Below, one piece after another: positions 34,171-45,299 of a stretch of 64,000 bases of DNA (positions are counted from its first letter, which is position 1; each line of letters begins with the position of its first letter). The position numbers were made by a program, and so were the translations under genes. The notes below the pieces were generated by a model. That model ran no database searches. It was not told the origin of the DNA and saw only the letters and a list, made by a program, of their open reading frames with translations. The DNA comes from Arion vulgaris. Lineage: Eukaryota; Mollusca; Gastropoda; Stylommatophora; Arionidae. Location: contig CM036764.1 in the NCBI GenBank assembly GCA_020796225.1, positions 21,962,733-22,026,732 of the forward strand, written 5' to 3'.

Positions 34171-34494
34171 TTGTGTGTCCAAATTCTTCCTTTTCCTCAA
34201 TGGTATTGTTTTCATCAACCAGAATTTTTAAATTCAATTTCTCACTTTGTATATCTGTGTTTTTTTGTCTTTGTCAACAGAAATGCTAGAACTAGAATAA
34301 AACTCTAATAATTGTCATTCATAATTTATTTTTAGTTTATTTTTCTTATTTTTTGTTGTTGTTATTTAAAAGAAAAACAGTCTTGTCAACATTTTCTTAT
34401 AAGTTTTTTTCTACTTTGCAGCAGCATTCCTTTAGTTAAAACATTTAGAATTTCAGAGTATGAAATAAAATCATTTCTTACGAATGTCAAATTC

Positions 34495-34552
34495 GTTGTA
34501 AATCAGCATTGTATTTGTGTGTATGTGTGTGCGCGAACGTTATGCATGTATA

Positions 34553-34593
<41 letters not shown>

Positions 34594-34616
34594 TACTACA
34601 CCACACATACATATAG
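34495..34616. repeat. (TG)n and (TA)n microsatellite
   Basis: TGTGTGTATG, then about 40 bp of TA repeats. Confidence 0.85.
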
Positions 34617-34778
34617 CAGTGGCGGCTCGTCATTAAGGCCAATGGGACCGGCCCCACCAAAAATAATGTATAACGTGTATTTATTATTTTATAAATTAAA
34701 ATATAGCAACTAAAAACCATGATTTATCCGGAAAAAATGTCTGGCCCCACCAACAAAAATGATCACGAGACGCCACTG
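34617..34778. mobile_element. hAT-type MITE, family 1, copy 3
   Basis: A 162-bp copy, ends CAGTGGCGGCTCGT and ACGAGACGCCACTG. The target duplication cannot be read because it lies between microsatellites. Confidence 0.78.
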
Positions 34779-34985
34779 CATATATGCATACATACATACA
34801 TACATACATACTTACATACACGCGCACACACACATACATTCGTACATGCATACATACATACAGTACATATTTACATACATACTTGCATACGCTCGCACAC
34901 ACACAAACACACATACATTAATACATACATGCATACACACGTATATATTTGCACCAATGTGTACATACAGACATGTAATGTGAAG
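34779..34985. repeat. (CATA)n/(CACA)n microsatellite
   Basis: Runs of ACATACATACAT with ACACACAC; it yields meaningless open frames on both strands. Confidence 0.85.
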
Positions 34986-35192
34986 GGAAAAAATTAGTAA
35001 ACTAAGTAGGAAGAAGCATTAAATGGCAAATATATATAAAAATTAATACAATATTACAATGTATACACATATACTCCAGACGCAATATTAACCGAAGTTT
35101 TGTACGGGCAAATTTCAATTTTTGCCAACATTCAACATTCAACAGTCAAATATAAACATATTCTAATATATGAAAAGAAAATATAAACTTAC

Positions 35193-35266
35193 CACCACAA
35201 TCCGATAATATCTGCCGGACACATCAGCAAGGTGTAGAGACAAATCACACAACTTTGTGTTCGCAT
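35193..35266 (-). CDS. Wnt6: Wnt6 exon 1 (start codon, signal peptide)
   Basis: First coding exon of a secreted Wnt ligand, read on the minus strand. The ATG at 35266-35264 is the first Met after an in-frame TGA; 24 codons plus two bases follow. The peptide starts MRTQSC, continues through a hydrophobic stretch (VICLYTLLMCPA, a plausible signal peptide) and ends DIIGLWW, where the last Trp codon is split (TG|G). The exon ends at a perfect donor, TG|GTAAGT at 35192. From memory, vertebrate WNT6 has a very similar CPA...GLWW segment ending its first exon at the same split Trp. The next exon is 20.6 kb away at 14622 and its first base G completes the Trp codon. Transcript start and 5' UTR are not defined by the sequence. 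Confidence 0.85.
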
Positions 35267-35900
35267 GTCTACATCAACATCTGACAGAGCTCAACTTAAC
35301 ACCTATCTTCTTTGCCCCTTTTGCTCCGCTGACCTTGCGTTGTATCTTGTTGCCCCCAGATCAATTATGTCTGAAATTTCCGGTATTCTTCCTTTTTTTA
35401 ACCTCTCTCTACGCTTCGAATTCTCATTGTTTTTTCGCTGGGTTTTATTCTTAAGCGATATCGGATTTACCGTCTGTGTTTCCAGAACTGTACACACTGT
35501 TTACATAAGAACTTTACATTAATGTGCAATGTTGCGAGCGCACCTTAAGAGTCTGGAAGCAGTTGATAAATGACATCATCATATCTACGTAGACAACGTC
35601 TTTGTTAAGCAGTGACCTCTTATTTTGGTTCACATAACATCGAACCACTTTTATAATGTATATTTAGAAGAATAATGTACTAATTGTCTTCGTTTCGTTG
35701 CTGAATAATTGTTGTATATTAACTACAACTATTAAAATAAGTATATTTAATTACATATTAGTTCTGTCTATTTGGTAAACAATAATATTCTTGTAGCTGT
35801 TATAAGTTCATATCATAAATTTGTTATCCGAAGTGTTTAGCCACAAACATTATTTGTTAATAACGATTCACCTATATATTCTATGTAATCCTCTGCTCAT
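35267..35900 (-). promoter_or_regulatory. Presumed Wnt6 5' UTR and promoter region
   Basis: DNA immediately upstream of the Wnt6 start codon. It has no recognised transposon through about 35895 and is less AT-rich near the gene (35267-35420). A CATTATAAAAGT sequence on the minus strand near 35650 is a possible TATA box, but a chance match is likely in AT-rich DNA. Transcript start cannot be placed from sequence alone. Plus-strand open frames here are the antisense of exon 1 and its leader. Confidence 0.3.
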
Positions 35901-36130
35901 TCAGTTCACTATTTTATTAGTAAGTTCATCGTCTATACAATGAAAAATTATTAGTCAGTTCATCGTCTATGCAATAAATAAACTATACTATTATTCAGTT
36001 CATCGTCTATGCAATGAATGAACTATATAATTATTCAATTCATCGTCTATGCAATGACATTATTATTCATTTCATCGTTTATGCAATGAATGAACTATAT
36101 TATTATTCAGTTCATAGTCTATGCAACCAT
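35901..36130. repeat. Five to six copies of a ~40-bp repeat
   Basis: Units contain CAGTTCATCGTCTATGCAAT and GAATGAACTATATTATTATT with variable spacing. Confidence 0.8.
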
Positions 36131-36294
36131 ATTAGATATTCAACACTAGTTGAGCGCATTGCCGTCTATTATTTTATATTCAACACTTTCTTAGTGTATA
36201 GAGTTACAGTTAACTATATTATATATTTTTTATGTGCGCAACACTTTCTCCGTGTATTGAGTTAAATACATTATATAATATGTATATATAATCA

Positions 36295-37085
36295 CTTTCT
36301 CTATGCAGCCAGTTAACTAAGTTCTATATAAACGTTATATGTACATTTAGTTAACTAATTCTATATAAACGTTATATGTACATTGAGTTAACTAATTCTA
36401 TATAAACGTTATATGTACATTTAGTTAACTAATTCTATATAAACGTTATATGTACATTTAGGTTAACTAATTCTACATAAACGTTATATGTGCATTGAGT
36501 TAACTAAGTTCTATATAAACGTTATATGTGCATTTAGTTAACTAAGTTCTATATAAACGTTATATGTGCATTTAGTTAACTAATTCTATATAAACGTTAT
36601 ATGTGCATTGAGTTAACTAATTCTATATAAACGTTATATGTACATTTAGTTAACTAAGTTCTATATAAACGTTATATATGCATTGAGTTAACTAAGTTCT
36701 ATATAAACGTTATATGTACATTAGTTAACTAAATTCTATATAAACGTTATATGTACATTAGTTAACTAATTCTACAAGTTATAGTATTGAGTAAACTAAT
36801 CATATAACTTTCAATGTGCATTTCGATTCTCAGAAACCAGTTCTACGATAAACGCCATTATTTTGATTAATTAACTCTTGCATATTTATATGTCTTTTTA
36901 CTAATTTTATATGAACATTTAATCTGGTCAGATGGATTAACCTGAATTCTGTTAAAAGATCTTTTACGAAACTAAGTTCTATATAAACGTTATATGTGCG
37001 TTGAGTTAACTAAGTTCTATATAAACGTTATATGTACATTGAGTTAACTAAATTATATATAACGTTATATGTGCATTTAGTTAAC
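36295..37085. repeat. 38-bp satellite, left block
   Basis: Unit TTCTATATAAACGTTATATG followed by TGCATTTAGTTAACTAAG (37-39 bp). About 18 units, with a degraded stretch at 36775-36970. Confidence 0.9.
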
Positions 37086-37089
37086 TAAG

Positions 37090-37765
37090 TTCTATCAGTT
37101 ATCAGTTATATGAGGACTATCATCATAGCACTCCGGACATGTCCATAGGTGCTCCGATCTCCGTCTCAGCAAATCCAGCGGCGTCCAGCGATCCAACACG
37201 CCAGTTCGATGTTGATTAATCAATCTCTTTGCATATTTAGTATGTCGTTCTTTTCGGGCTGCACCAATATTGACAGCCATCTCTTTCAATCTGGTCAGCG
37301 AGTGGGATTCACAGCCCTGAAACTCCTCTGTTCAGAAAGACTCTCAATGCGTGAAGAATGTCACTTCGATCCATTGCAGCTCCCTCTGATATTGTAGCTT
37401 TAAAACCCGCCAATCTATCAGCTCGTTCATTACCCCTAACTCCTGCGTGCCCAGGGACAAAACTAAAGGTGATTTCTCTGATCATTGTCTGTACCAGTAC
37501 CTCCATCCAGTTGCGTCTCACCATACCTGATTCGACTTTACGAATATGCTCATGGAGTCACTGAGTATGAAAACACGAGAGTAATTGTGAGATGCCAACC
37601 AGTTCACCGCCTCCGTAACCGCCCTAACCTCCATTGTCAAGCTACTTGTGGTTGTTGCGTAGGCCCCACTGGCCTCTCTTATTATTTTCCTCCTGAGCGT
37701 GCTGAAAAAGCCCACGCCCAGCGTTGTTGGCTAATGACTGAACCATCGGTGTAAATAACATTCAC
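37090..37765 (-). pseudogene. LINE RNase H domain inside the 38-bp satellite
   Basis: Minus strand: VIYTDGSV, ASGAYATTTSSLTMEVRAVT, VFILSDSMSI, PGHAGVRGNERADRLAG, RKERHTKYAKRLINQHRTG and CPECYDDSPHIT. All four catalytic acidic positions of RNase H (D, E, D, D) are present, unlike the sister copy at 5.1 kb, but the frame is broken at least twice. Both sides are satellite units. Confidence 0.75.
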
Positions 37766-38325
37766 TAAGATTCTATATAAACGTTATATGTGCATTTAGT
37801 TAACTAATTCTATATAAACGTTATATGTGCATTTAGTTAACTAAGTTCTATATAAACGTTATATGTACATTTAGTTAACTAATTCTATAAACGTTATAGA
37901 ATTAACTAATTATATAAACGTTATGTACAATTTAGTTAACTAAGTTCTATATAAACGTTATATGTGCATTTAGTTAACTAATTCTATATAAACGTTATAT
38001 GTGCATTTAGTTAACTAAGTTCTATACAAACGTTATATGTGCATTTAGTTAACTAAGTTCTATATAAACGTTACATGTCATTTAGTTAACTAAGTTCTAT
38101 ATAAACGTTATATGTGCATTTAGTTAACTAAGTTCTATATAAACGTTATATGTGCATTTAGTTAACTAAGTTCTATATAAACGTTATATGTGCATTTAGT
38201 TAACTAAGTTCTATACAAACGTTATATGTGCATTTAGTTAACTAAGTTCTATAAAACGTTATATGTCATTTAGTTAACTAAGTTATATACAAACGTCATA
38301 TGTGCATGTAGTTAACTATGTCGTT
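37766..38325. repeat. 38-bp satellite, right block
   Basis: About 15 further units of the same 38-bp sequence, with scattered one-base dropouts. Confidence 0.9.
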
Positions 38326-38334
38326 GTCTATAAA

Positions 38335-38770
38335 GTTGTAAAAAGAACTTTTAGTGCTACATAGAGTCAGCACTGACGGATGGAAACAAATCATGGACGA
38401 TAAATAAACCTACAGCAACATCTCTTGGGGGAAACAGAGATGCTTTGCAAAATAATGCTGAAATCCCAATGAAATCTGCTAACATGTCTAATGGTGGTGT
38501 GCTGAAATAGATCAGCACCCAGGGAGGGGGAGATAATTGTTATCAGATGGAAGAAAAAAATAATCATTGTTGTGAACATGGGGTTTATAGAACATGGTAA
38601 CAGCCAGCAAAAGCAATGCTGTGCGAGGCAGGGAGAATATTATTGACACCTAATTTCATGGATCTGAAACATTTCAACATCTGAACCGATAGTCATTTCT
38701 CATGACATACTTTTATTGAAATCCATGATAGACTACGCAGCTAGTTTGACACAAAGATGATGATGAATAT
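38335..38770 (+). pseudogene. RTE-type LINE, degenerate 3' part
   Basis: GGATGGAAACAAATCATGGA, CAGAGATGCTTTGCAAAATA and an ending with GATGATGATGAAT follow the order of the copy at 24205-24615. Confidence 0.55.
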
Positions 38771-38934
38771 TGATACGTAAATACATCTGCCATCTCTATA
38801 CTACACCGACATACATTAAACAGAGAGAAGGCAAGGAATGAAGTTATTGAAGACACCACCATACATCAACTACATACTCGTAGAATTATAGATTTATAAC
38901 ACCATCATCATTGAACTTTCAGGGAATAACTATG

Positions 38935-39312
38935 CTTGCTCCAATCTTGTTCGTACGAAAGAAGATCTCAACGACAGTTCACGAATTCCGTAGCAAAGGC
39001 AATGGTCCTCAATGTAATTTTGAATATGGCAAAAATGTTATGAGAAATCTTATTCAACCTTTTTAAAGCGAATGTTGCCTGAACAGCAGCTTTGCAGAAA
39101 ACTCTGATCTATTTTCTACCGTCAATGGTTAGTATGGGTGGTCAACTTGAACATGGGACATACGTTTTGTCGTCCGTCTCCGGTAGGACTAGGAACTTAA
39201 TCTCACTTACATTGAAATCAGAGACATCTGGATAAATATCCCCATCGCTGTAAAGGGAAACGAATTAAGTATCATTGGAGCTAGAGGGAAGCACCTTAGA
39301 AAGTCAGTAGTT
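38935..39312 (+). repeat. Unclassified dispersed repeat X, longest copy
   Basis: Covers the segments seen separately at 19.6 kb (reverse) and 31.9-32.2 kb, so these belong to one family of at least 370 bp. No coding frame or tRNA head seen. Confidence 0.55.
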
Positions 39313-39347
39313 AAACATCTAAGATTAAATGATGTACCCTGTGTAAA

Positions 39348-39900
39348 TCCAGGTCACAGCCATCCGATCATGTTCCTCTGATGATCGTAGTCGATTTGCT
39401 CTGGAGAATCGGTTGATTTCTTTGTATGGTACCTTGCGACCACGCGGGCTCAACGTATTACATTCTTATGCTTCTTAGTACTTTCTCTTCCCATGCTTTG
39501 TAATCTCTATGGGTATATGTTGCATGTATTACATTCTTATGCTTCTTAGTACTTTCTCTTCCCATGCTTTGTAATCTATATGGGTATATGTTGCATGTAT
39601 TCAAGTTATATATTTACTAGATGTTTCATTGTTTCCTTTCTATTTCTAGTTTTTATGTGTGTTTTTGTGTTACATTTATTTCGTTATTCGTTTTTATTCC
39701 AGATTTTCCTTAGATACGTTTGTATTTGGTCGTCCATTTGTGTTTCATTTTAATTTGTCACTCCTGTTTGTTCGTTTGCTTGATAAAGGCCTTGTTGGTC
39801 GAAACGTTGCTGTATTTTGTCATTGTTTTGTAATTTGTAAAACTACAGTACTTTGTAATTACGTGTTTTGCCAATCAAATAGTTTTACTGCAGTTCCATA
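39348..39900 (+). mobile_element. Penelope-like element, 3' fragment
   Basis: Nearly identical to 55350-55860: CCAGGTCACAGCCATCCGAT, GGGCTCAACGTATTACATTC, a tandem pair of ~70-bp units and GCTTGATAAAGGCCTTGTTG then GGTCGAAACGTTGCTG. Keeps only the last codons of the ORF (RPRGLNVLHSYAS) plus the 3' region. Confidence 0.85.
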
Positions 39901-40269
39901 TATATATATACTGTAAATACCTCAGACTTTCAAAATTAAACGATCTGGTTTGACAACAACAGCTTCAATATTCTAAAATAAAAAAGATAAGCAACAGTGT
40001 CCTAATATAACTAGCAATGATATTTGTGGATGACTGGATGTGAGTCACCATAAGAAAACATAATCCACTAGTAAAGAAAACAAAGGAAATATCTCATTTC
40101 GACAAGAAAAAAACGACATCTTTGTCATGATAACTGGTATTATTATGTGTTTGTCAGACACCAAAACTAATTTAAATTAGAAGCAGATTTGATTGTGTCT
40201 AATTCTTTCTATAATTTAGAGATTTGAGTATTTGTTTATTAGTTTTCTCTCATATTCTCTTTAAGCTAT

Positions 40270-40435
40270 GGAAACGCCTATTGTATGTTTGTTGTGTAGC
40301 GAATTTAAGCCTATTTAAGTCTTGGCATGGCCCTTTCACCCCAAAGACAGGTCTTTTAATGGTTATATCAAAACGTGTAAGCCAAACATGAAAATTAAGA
40401 ATTAACTCTTTCAGAAAATCCTTTAACAAGATAAA
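40270..40435 (-). mobile_element. SINE-F copy 1
   Basis: Minus strand: GAAAGAGTTAATTCTTAATT, TACACGTTTTGATATAACC, GGGGTGAAAGGGCCATGCC and a tail of ACAACAAACATAC. Homologous to 45067-45225. Confidence 0.65.
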
Positions 40436-40867
40436 ACAATTCATAGTAAAAGAAGAAGTGAATGTCCAAGGAACACCTACATTGCATAACTATTTAGAGA
40501 CATCGTTGTGTATCGTTATGTTTGATTACATATTATAGTCAAGGACATTATATTGATTTTACAACAAGTCTCTTCAGGGACTGTCTGATGAAGATTTCTG
40601 CCTTTTTGCGTTCTCGTGCTATGAATTCAAGCGTAGTTATGAAGTTTAATATGGCGCCTCTTACTTACTTTTGCGAATTTCCTTATCACTTAATGTCCCT
40701 CGACATTCTTACGAGACTTATTACGATATCAAGCCGTTCTTGAAATTTATATCCCCGAGTAAAGGATCAGGGTTTCATGTAGCACAAGAACGTATCGTGT
40801 GTATACCTAAAAGCTCGACTTGAACCTCGGAATTTCCACGACACGTGTTCACTAGAGCAGCGTGCTA

Positions 40868-43000
40868 TAGTCTGTCCATTAATTCGTGAGCACATTTGAA
40901 ATTGATTTTCTCGAAAACTACCTGTTGGATCTCGGTGATTTTTGCAAGCAGCCTTAGAATATCCATGACGCTAGAGAAATATTTTTTTCCAAGAAAATTT
41001 GATGTAGTTTGAAATATTTCTTCTTCAGGTTATATTAAAATCAACCTCACCGGATTGTACACAATAGTAACAGATCTACGGTACACAGACGCGTTATTCT
41101 AAAAATACATTATGGTAACATTGAAATATCGTGAGTACACAACAATTTCACGAATTCCGTGCACCTAATCCAGTCGACTTTGAAAGCGGAAAGCATATGA
41201 CGTTATAATTGGGATACCGTTGTATAGTCATAGGTGTATCTCGCTATTTGTATGAAGCTATTGTATCATATTTGTTGGCTTATCAAAACTGACATTGATA
41301 TCACATTCATAATGAGTCTGAAGTGCACATTTATAACAATGCAAAAGGTTACAGTTTTACTATACCAACACTTCCGTAGGGAATCTAAGAGAGGTCATCT
41401 ATATTGCGATATTCATAACCCTGAGAAACGAACGCAACTGGCGCTTGGTCTGAATAGAGAATCCTTTTCCCGATGGATTAAACAGGACACAAAGTGCACT
41501 AATGTCAAGCAAGGACGGAAAAGAACAATTGACGACTTTGACATAGATGTCATAAGACGGGAGCTCTTGAAAATGTTTGCGACAAATCAACTTGTTAATC
41601 TCAGGAAACTGAAATTAAAACATTTCTAAAAGTACTCTATGGAAAATTGTAAGAGCCGCCGGCTTCACCTTCAGAAAAACTATAGGCGGCAGGAATATTA
41701 TTTGTGAAAAGCCACATTTAATTGCTGCCCGAAGTAAATACCTGAGGCAGATCCGTGAGCGGCGGAGGCAAGGCTATGATATTGTATATTTGGACGAATC
41801 CTGGGTCAATGCTCACCACACCAATGCTAAAGAATGGCAATCAGTAGACGGTGAACAGAAAGAAAAATACCAAGCAGCAAAGGCCAGCGTATTATACTAA
41901 CACATGCAGGAAGCAGTGAAGAAGGTCTTGTCCATGACGCTGGACTTATTTTCCAATCAAAAGGTACCGACGGTAGGGACCACCACACAGAAATGAATGG
42001 ACATATTTTCAGGCACTGGATGGAGAAAGATCTACTTCCAATTCTAAACAGACCATCATGCTTGGTAATGGATAATGTATCCTATCACAACGCAGTATCA
42101 GCGGAAGACAAAGTACCAACTGCATCAAATACAAAAGATCAAATTAGGACTTGGCTGCTAAGGAAAATGTCAGCTTCGATGATACATATTTGAAACCCGA
42201 GTTGTTGCACCTGGTGAGGATGACAAATAAGACAAAGGTGTTTCATATTGACAAAATCATTGCGGAATACGGCCACATGTCTTTGCGACTACCTCCATAT
42301 CATGCTCACCTCAATCCGATAGAGCTTGTCTGGGCTAAAGTAAAAGGGCAAATTGCCGAACAGAACAGGACGTTTAAAATGTGTGATGTTGAAGTTCTGA
42401 CACGTGAGCCCCTCTCAATGATAGACATGCAGTTCTGGAAGAAGTGTGTTGAACATGTGCTCCGAGAGGAAGACGAGTACTGGCACCGAGATGGATTACA
42501 ATTTGTCCAGCCAGTAACAATTATCAACCTCATGGAATCGTGAGATTCGGGATGATACAAATCATATTTTGATTACAGACTGAGAAATAGCAACGTATAC
42601 ATTTCCATATCCAAATGCGTCTACCATCATACAATTTGTGGTGAAGTTAAGACACCCTGGGGTCTAATGGTGACCGAAGGGGAGGACTAACTGTTGCATA
42701 TTGTATCCAAGTTACTTGACCTATCAAGTTAATATGGAGATACACCTATGAATAGAATTGACATGGACAAATTCTAGGGATTACTGTAAAATCTAAAATT
42801 TGAGCCCCCGTATTTGCAATTGTCAAAAAAGATCAAAGGAATTCGCCGATGTGCAAAATCCGTAGCATCTATGGACTACTGGTTAGCTTTATTTTAGCGT
42901 CATGGATATTCTAAGGCTGCATGCAAAAATCACTGAGATCCAACAGGTAGTTTTCGAGAAAATCAATTTCAAACGTGCTCACGAATTAATGGACAGACTA
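40868..43000 (+). mobile_element. Tc1/mariner-related transposon, 106-bp TIRs
   Basis: A 2,133-bp element with 106-bp inverted repeats (40868-40973 and 42895-43000) that differ at only three or so bases, ends TAGTCTGTCC / GGACAGACTA, flanked by TA on both sides (40866-40867, 43001-43002). A second short inverted pair (ATAGGTGTATCTC near 41229; reverse near 42730) lies further inside. The DDE transposase is broken. Second D and E are separated by about 84 residues, far from the 34 of Tc1/mariner; this fits the DD82E (Sailor-type) group as I recall it. Confidence 0.85.
41312..42543 (+). pseudogene. DDE transposase, multiply frameshifted
   Basis: Transposase of the surrounding element. The N-terminal part (from ATG 41312) reads QHFRRESKRGHLYCDIHNP and LALGLNRESFSRWIKQ, a probable helix-turn-helix DNA-binding region, and stops at 41629. 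Further frames give RAAGFTFRKT, YDIVYLDESWVNAHHTNAK (first catalytic D), HWMEKDLLPILNRPSCLVMD (second D) and LRLPPYHAHLNPIELVWAKV (catalytic E), ending KKCVEHVLREEDEYW. At least three frame changes and one in-frame TAA (near 41898) separate these blocks, so no active protein can be made from this copy. All three catalytic acids are present in the pieces. Confidence 0.85.
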
Positions 43001-43063
43001 TATCAACTTTGCTGACGATGATGATGATAGTGATGATGATAATAGTCATTATGGTAGCGATGA

Positions 43064-43235
43064 TGATGAAGACAGCGTACAGTGAACGGACATAATCATA
43101 CGACTTAATAACAGTTTTCAGAATGTCTGACTTTGGGATGAAGACAGGGTACAGTGAACAAAACAGGATTAAACGACTTTATCAATAGTCTTCAGACTGG
43201 CTAACTTTGTTATAAAGACAGTTCACATTGGACAA
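43064..43235. repeat. Degenerate ~74-bp repeat, two to three copies
   Basis: GATGAAGACAG-x-GTACAGTGAAC and GACTT-AT-A-AGT-TTCAGA recur; preceded by a (GAT)n run at 43015-43065. Confidence 0.6.
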
Positions 43236-43329
43236 GTATAAACAAGTTTTATTTGACTGACATGAAGATGCTGATAGATCACAGGAGAAAGATACGGTTA
43301 GCCACTTTATCACTGGTCAGTCTAACCTG

Positions 43330-43905
43330 GTTCATCATCATCATCAAGGTGCGTATCCCTTATAGGACGTTGCTCTCTTTGCAGCACATCTGAAATTCAC
43401 TCTGTCTCTAGCCAGTTCACCCACTTCGTCGATGGTCATTTTTATGGTTTCTTTAATATATTGTAGCCATCTTCTTCTTGGTCTGCCTCTGCGTCCTGGG
43501 ACCTTGTCCTCTATTATTGTTCTTTCCAAGCCATCGTGATGTTTGATGTGACCAAAGTATGTAATTTTTCTGTACAGTATGTTGTTTATCAGCCAATTCT
43601 CTTTAACATTTAGTTCTTTCAGGACATCAGTGTTCTTTCTATTTTTCTGTTCATGGTATTCGTAGGATCTTTCTGTAGCATTTAATTTCCAAGGACTGGA
43701 TTTTCGTTCTTAATTTTTATGTGTAATAGTCCATGATTCACAACCATAAGTAGCCACTGGGAAAATGCATGCTCCCAATATTTTTTAATTTTAATATTTT
43801 GCTGGTGCTTTGCCACATGTTCTTCATTGTGTTTAACTTCTTGATTGATAACCTGGTTATCAAAGATTTATTATGTTTTCTACGGACTGTGACTCTACCA
43901 CAATC
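43330..43905 (-). pseudogene. RTE-type LINE, 3' part
   Basis: Reads CILPVATYGCESWTI, VKENWLINNILYRKITYFGH, IKHHDGLERTIIEDKVPGRR, GRPRRRWLQYIKETIKM and ELARDRVNFRCAAKRA, in two or three frames. Good match to the region after RT in RTE elements. Confidence 0.75.
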
Positions 43906-44164
43906 GATCTCTGATCAGTAATAGTAAATAAACAGTCTGCAAAATTACTGTTAGCTGAATGAAATCTTCGTCCTTCTCTATTCTTAACACTGATCATGTA
44001 TCCCCACGGTCATCAGATTGTCTATCAAATGTATCATGCCTCTCTCCCACTATCTGATAGCAGAGCTCTTTATTTTATAATCATAGTGACTGACGTGCGG
44101 GGTCGTGTGTCTCCTCAGCTCTCTATCTAACGATGCTTATTAAAAAAATTGTTTATAAGCATGT

Positions 44165-44315
44165 TTGTTAAATAGTTTTCAGGATGTAACTGATGGTTTG
44201 AACATGACGGCTGCAGAGGTAGGACATCTGTCCTATGAGAGAGAGAAATTCCGAATGACTGTTGGGGTGGCAAAGTTCTGCTCAGAACAAGCTATATGAT
44301 GATGATGAGTTAAAT
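44165..44315 (+). pseudogene. RTE-type LINE, short 3' end
   Basis: TGGTTTGAACATGACGGCTG, CGAATGACTGTTGGGGTGGC and AAGTTCTGCTC, then a (GAT)n tail; homologous to 57590-57700. Confidence 0.55.
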
Positions 44316-44439
44316 AATTAGCTATGTCATGTGCTTATTTTTTAATTTGTTAGTTTATCATTTGTTTGATTGGTCTATTGCTTAGTCAGTCGTTAGTTAG
44401 TTGGTCAGTAAATTAGTCTGTTAGCTAATTAGATATCTA

Positions 44440-44660
44440 GTTAAATAAATAAAGTGTTACGCCTGCAGGGAAGGTCTCGCATTGAATTGATCATGTTCCT
44501 CTCCCTAGTGCAGTGTATTGGTTATGAAGCCCACATTTTGTCGAACCACGATGTCAGACCATCAAACATCGTCTCACTCTGTCTTCCACAAACTCTCTTT
44601 CCTTTTATTTTACCTGTTGTTGCCAAATGTTGCACATATTCTCTTCGCATTACGTGTACA
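44440..44660 (-). pseudogene. RTE-type LINE, C-terminal fragment
   Basis: Homologous to 13610-13845 (GTCTTCCAC-A-CTCTC and TTTTACCTGTTGT). Confidence 0.6.
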
Positions 44661-44889
44661 AATAAGATTGGTTGTCTGATTCTGTTTAGTTAGCTATTTT
44701 ATTGATTAGTTAGATCGTTCGTTAGACAGTTGCTTAGTTAGCTAGACAGTTACGCAGTACATGGAGAACTGTATTTTGTATTTCCACAAACATATATTTG
44801 TTACAGATAATTATATGTTTTCTGGAATAATGCGTTACTTGATCTTTTATCCAACTTTTAAAATGGAAATATGTTTGTCTAAATCGGTC

Positions 44890-45066
44890 TCACTTATTTG
44901 AATCAAGTCAAGTAGCATGTCTCTTGCAAGTTCGCCTGAAAAGCTCTATGTCTCTTGCAAGTTCACTGGCCTATTCTAGCGTCATGTTTAATGTCTCTTT
45001 GATGTCCTGCTGCCTTGGTCGTCCACTGCCTCGTTTTCCAGGCACGATATTTTCCATTACCTTTCT
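44890..45066 (-). pseudogene. RTE-type LINE fragment, split by SINE-F
   Basis: Reads RKVMENIVPGKRGSGRPRQQ and DIKETLNMTLE; upstream coding (QKMKYFGHIKRHSGRE) resumes at 45237-45290 on the other side of the SINE. Confidence 0.65.
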
Positions 45067-45225
45067 TACATTAATTAATTCTTGGATTCTCCGAAAGGAG
45101 TTAATTCTTATTTTTTATGTTTGTTGGCCTACACGCTCTGATATAACCAATAAAATGTTCGCCTTAGGTTGAAAGGGCGTGCCTCGGCTTAAAGAGGCTT
45201 AATCCCCTACTTAACAAACAAACAA
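45067..45225 (+). mobile_element. SINE-F copy 2, perfect 11-bp TSD
   Basis: A 159-bp insertion ending in ACAAACAAACAAA. Flanked by ATTACCTTTCT at 45056-45066 and 45226-45236. It interrupts an RTE reading frame. Confidence 0.85.
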
Positions 45226-45299
45226 ATTACCTTTCTCTCCCGACCGCTGTGGCGTTTAATGTGGCCAAAATATTTCATCTTCTGGGACTTGATGTTACT

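Larger units (their letters stand above)
14623..35192 (-). other. Wnt6 intron 1 (20,570 bp)
   Basis: Bounded by a GTAAGT donor at 35192 and a CCTAG acceptor ending at 14623; the Trp codon split across the junction restores a continuous Wnt frame. The intron is almost entirely repeats: a 78-bp satellite, a 35-bp satellite, SINEs in both orientations, a Penelope-like copy, hAT MITEs and RTE fragments. No other exon was recognised inside it. Confidence 0.8.

Noticed and set aside
35257..35522. Plus-strand frames of 65 and 85 codons
   Set aside because: Antisense of Wnt6 exon 1 and its presumed leader; the minus strand has the conserved peptide and splice donor.
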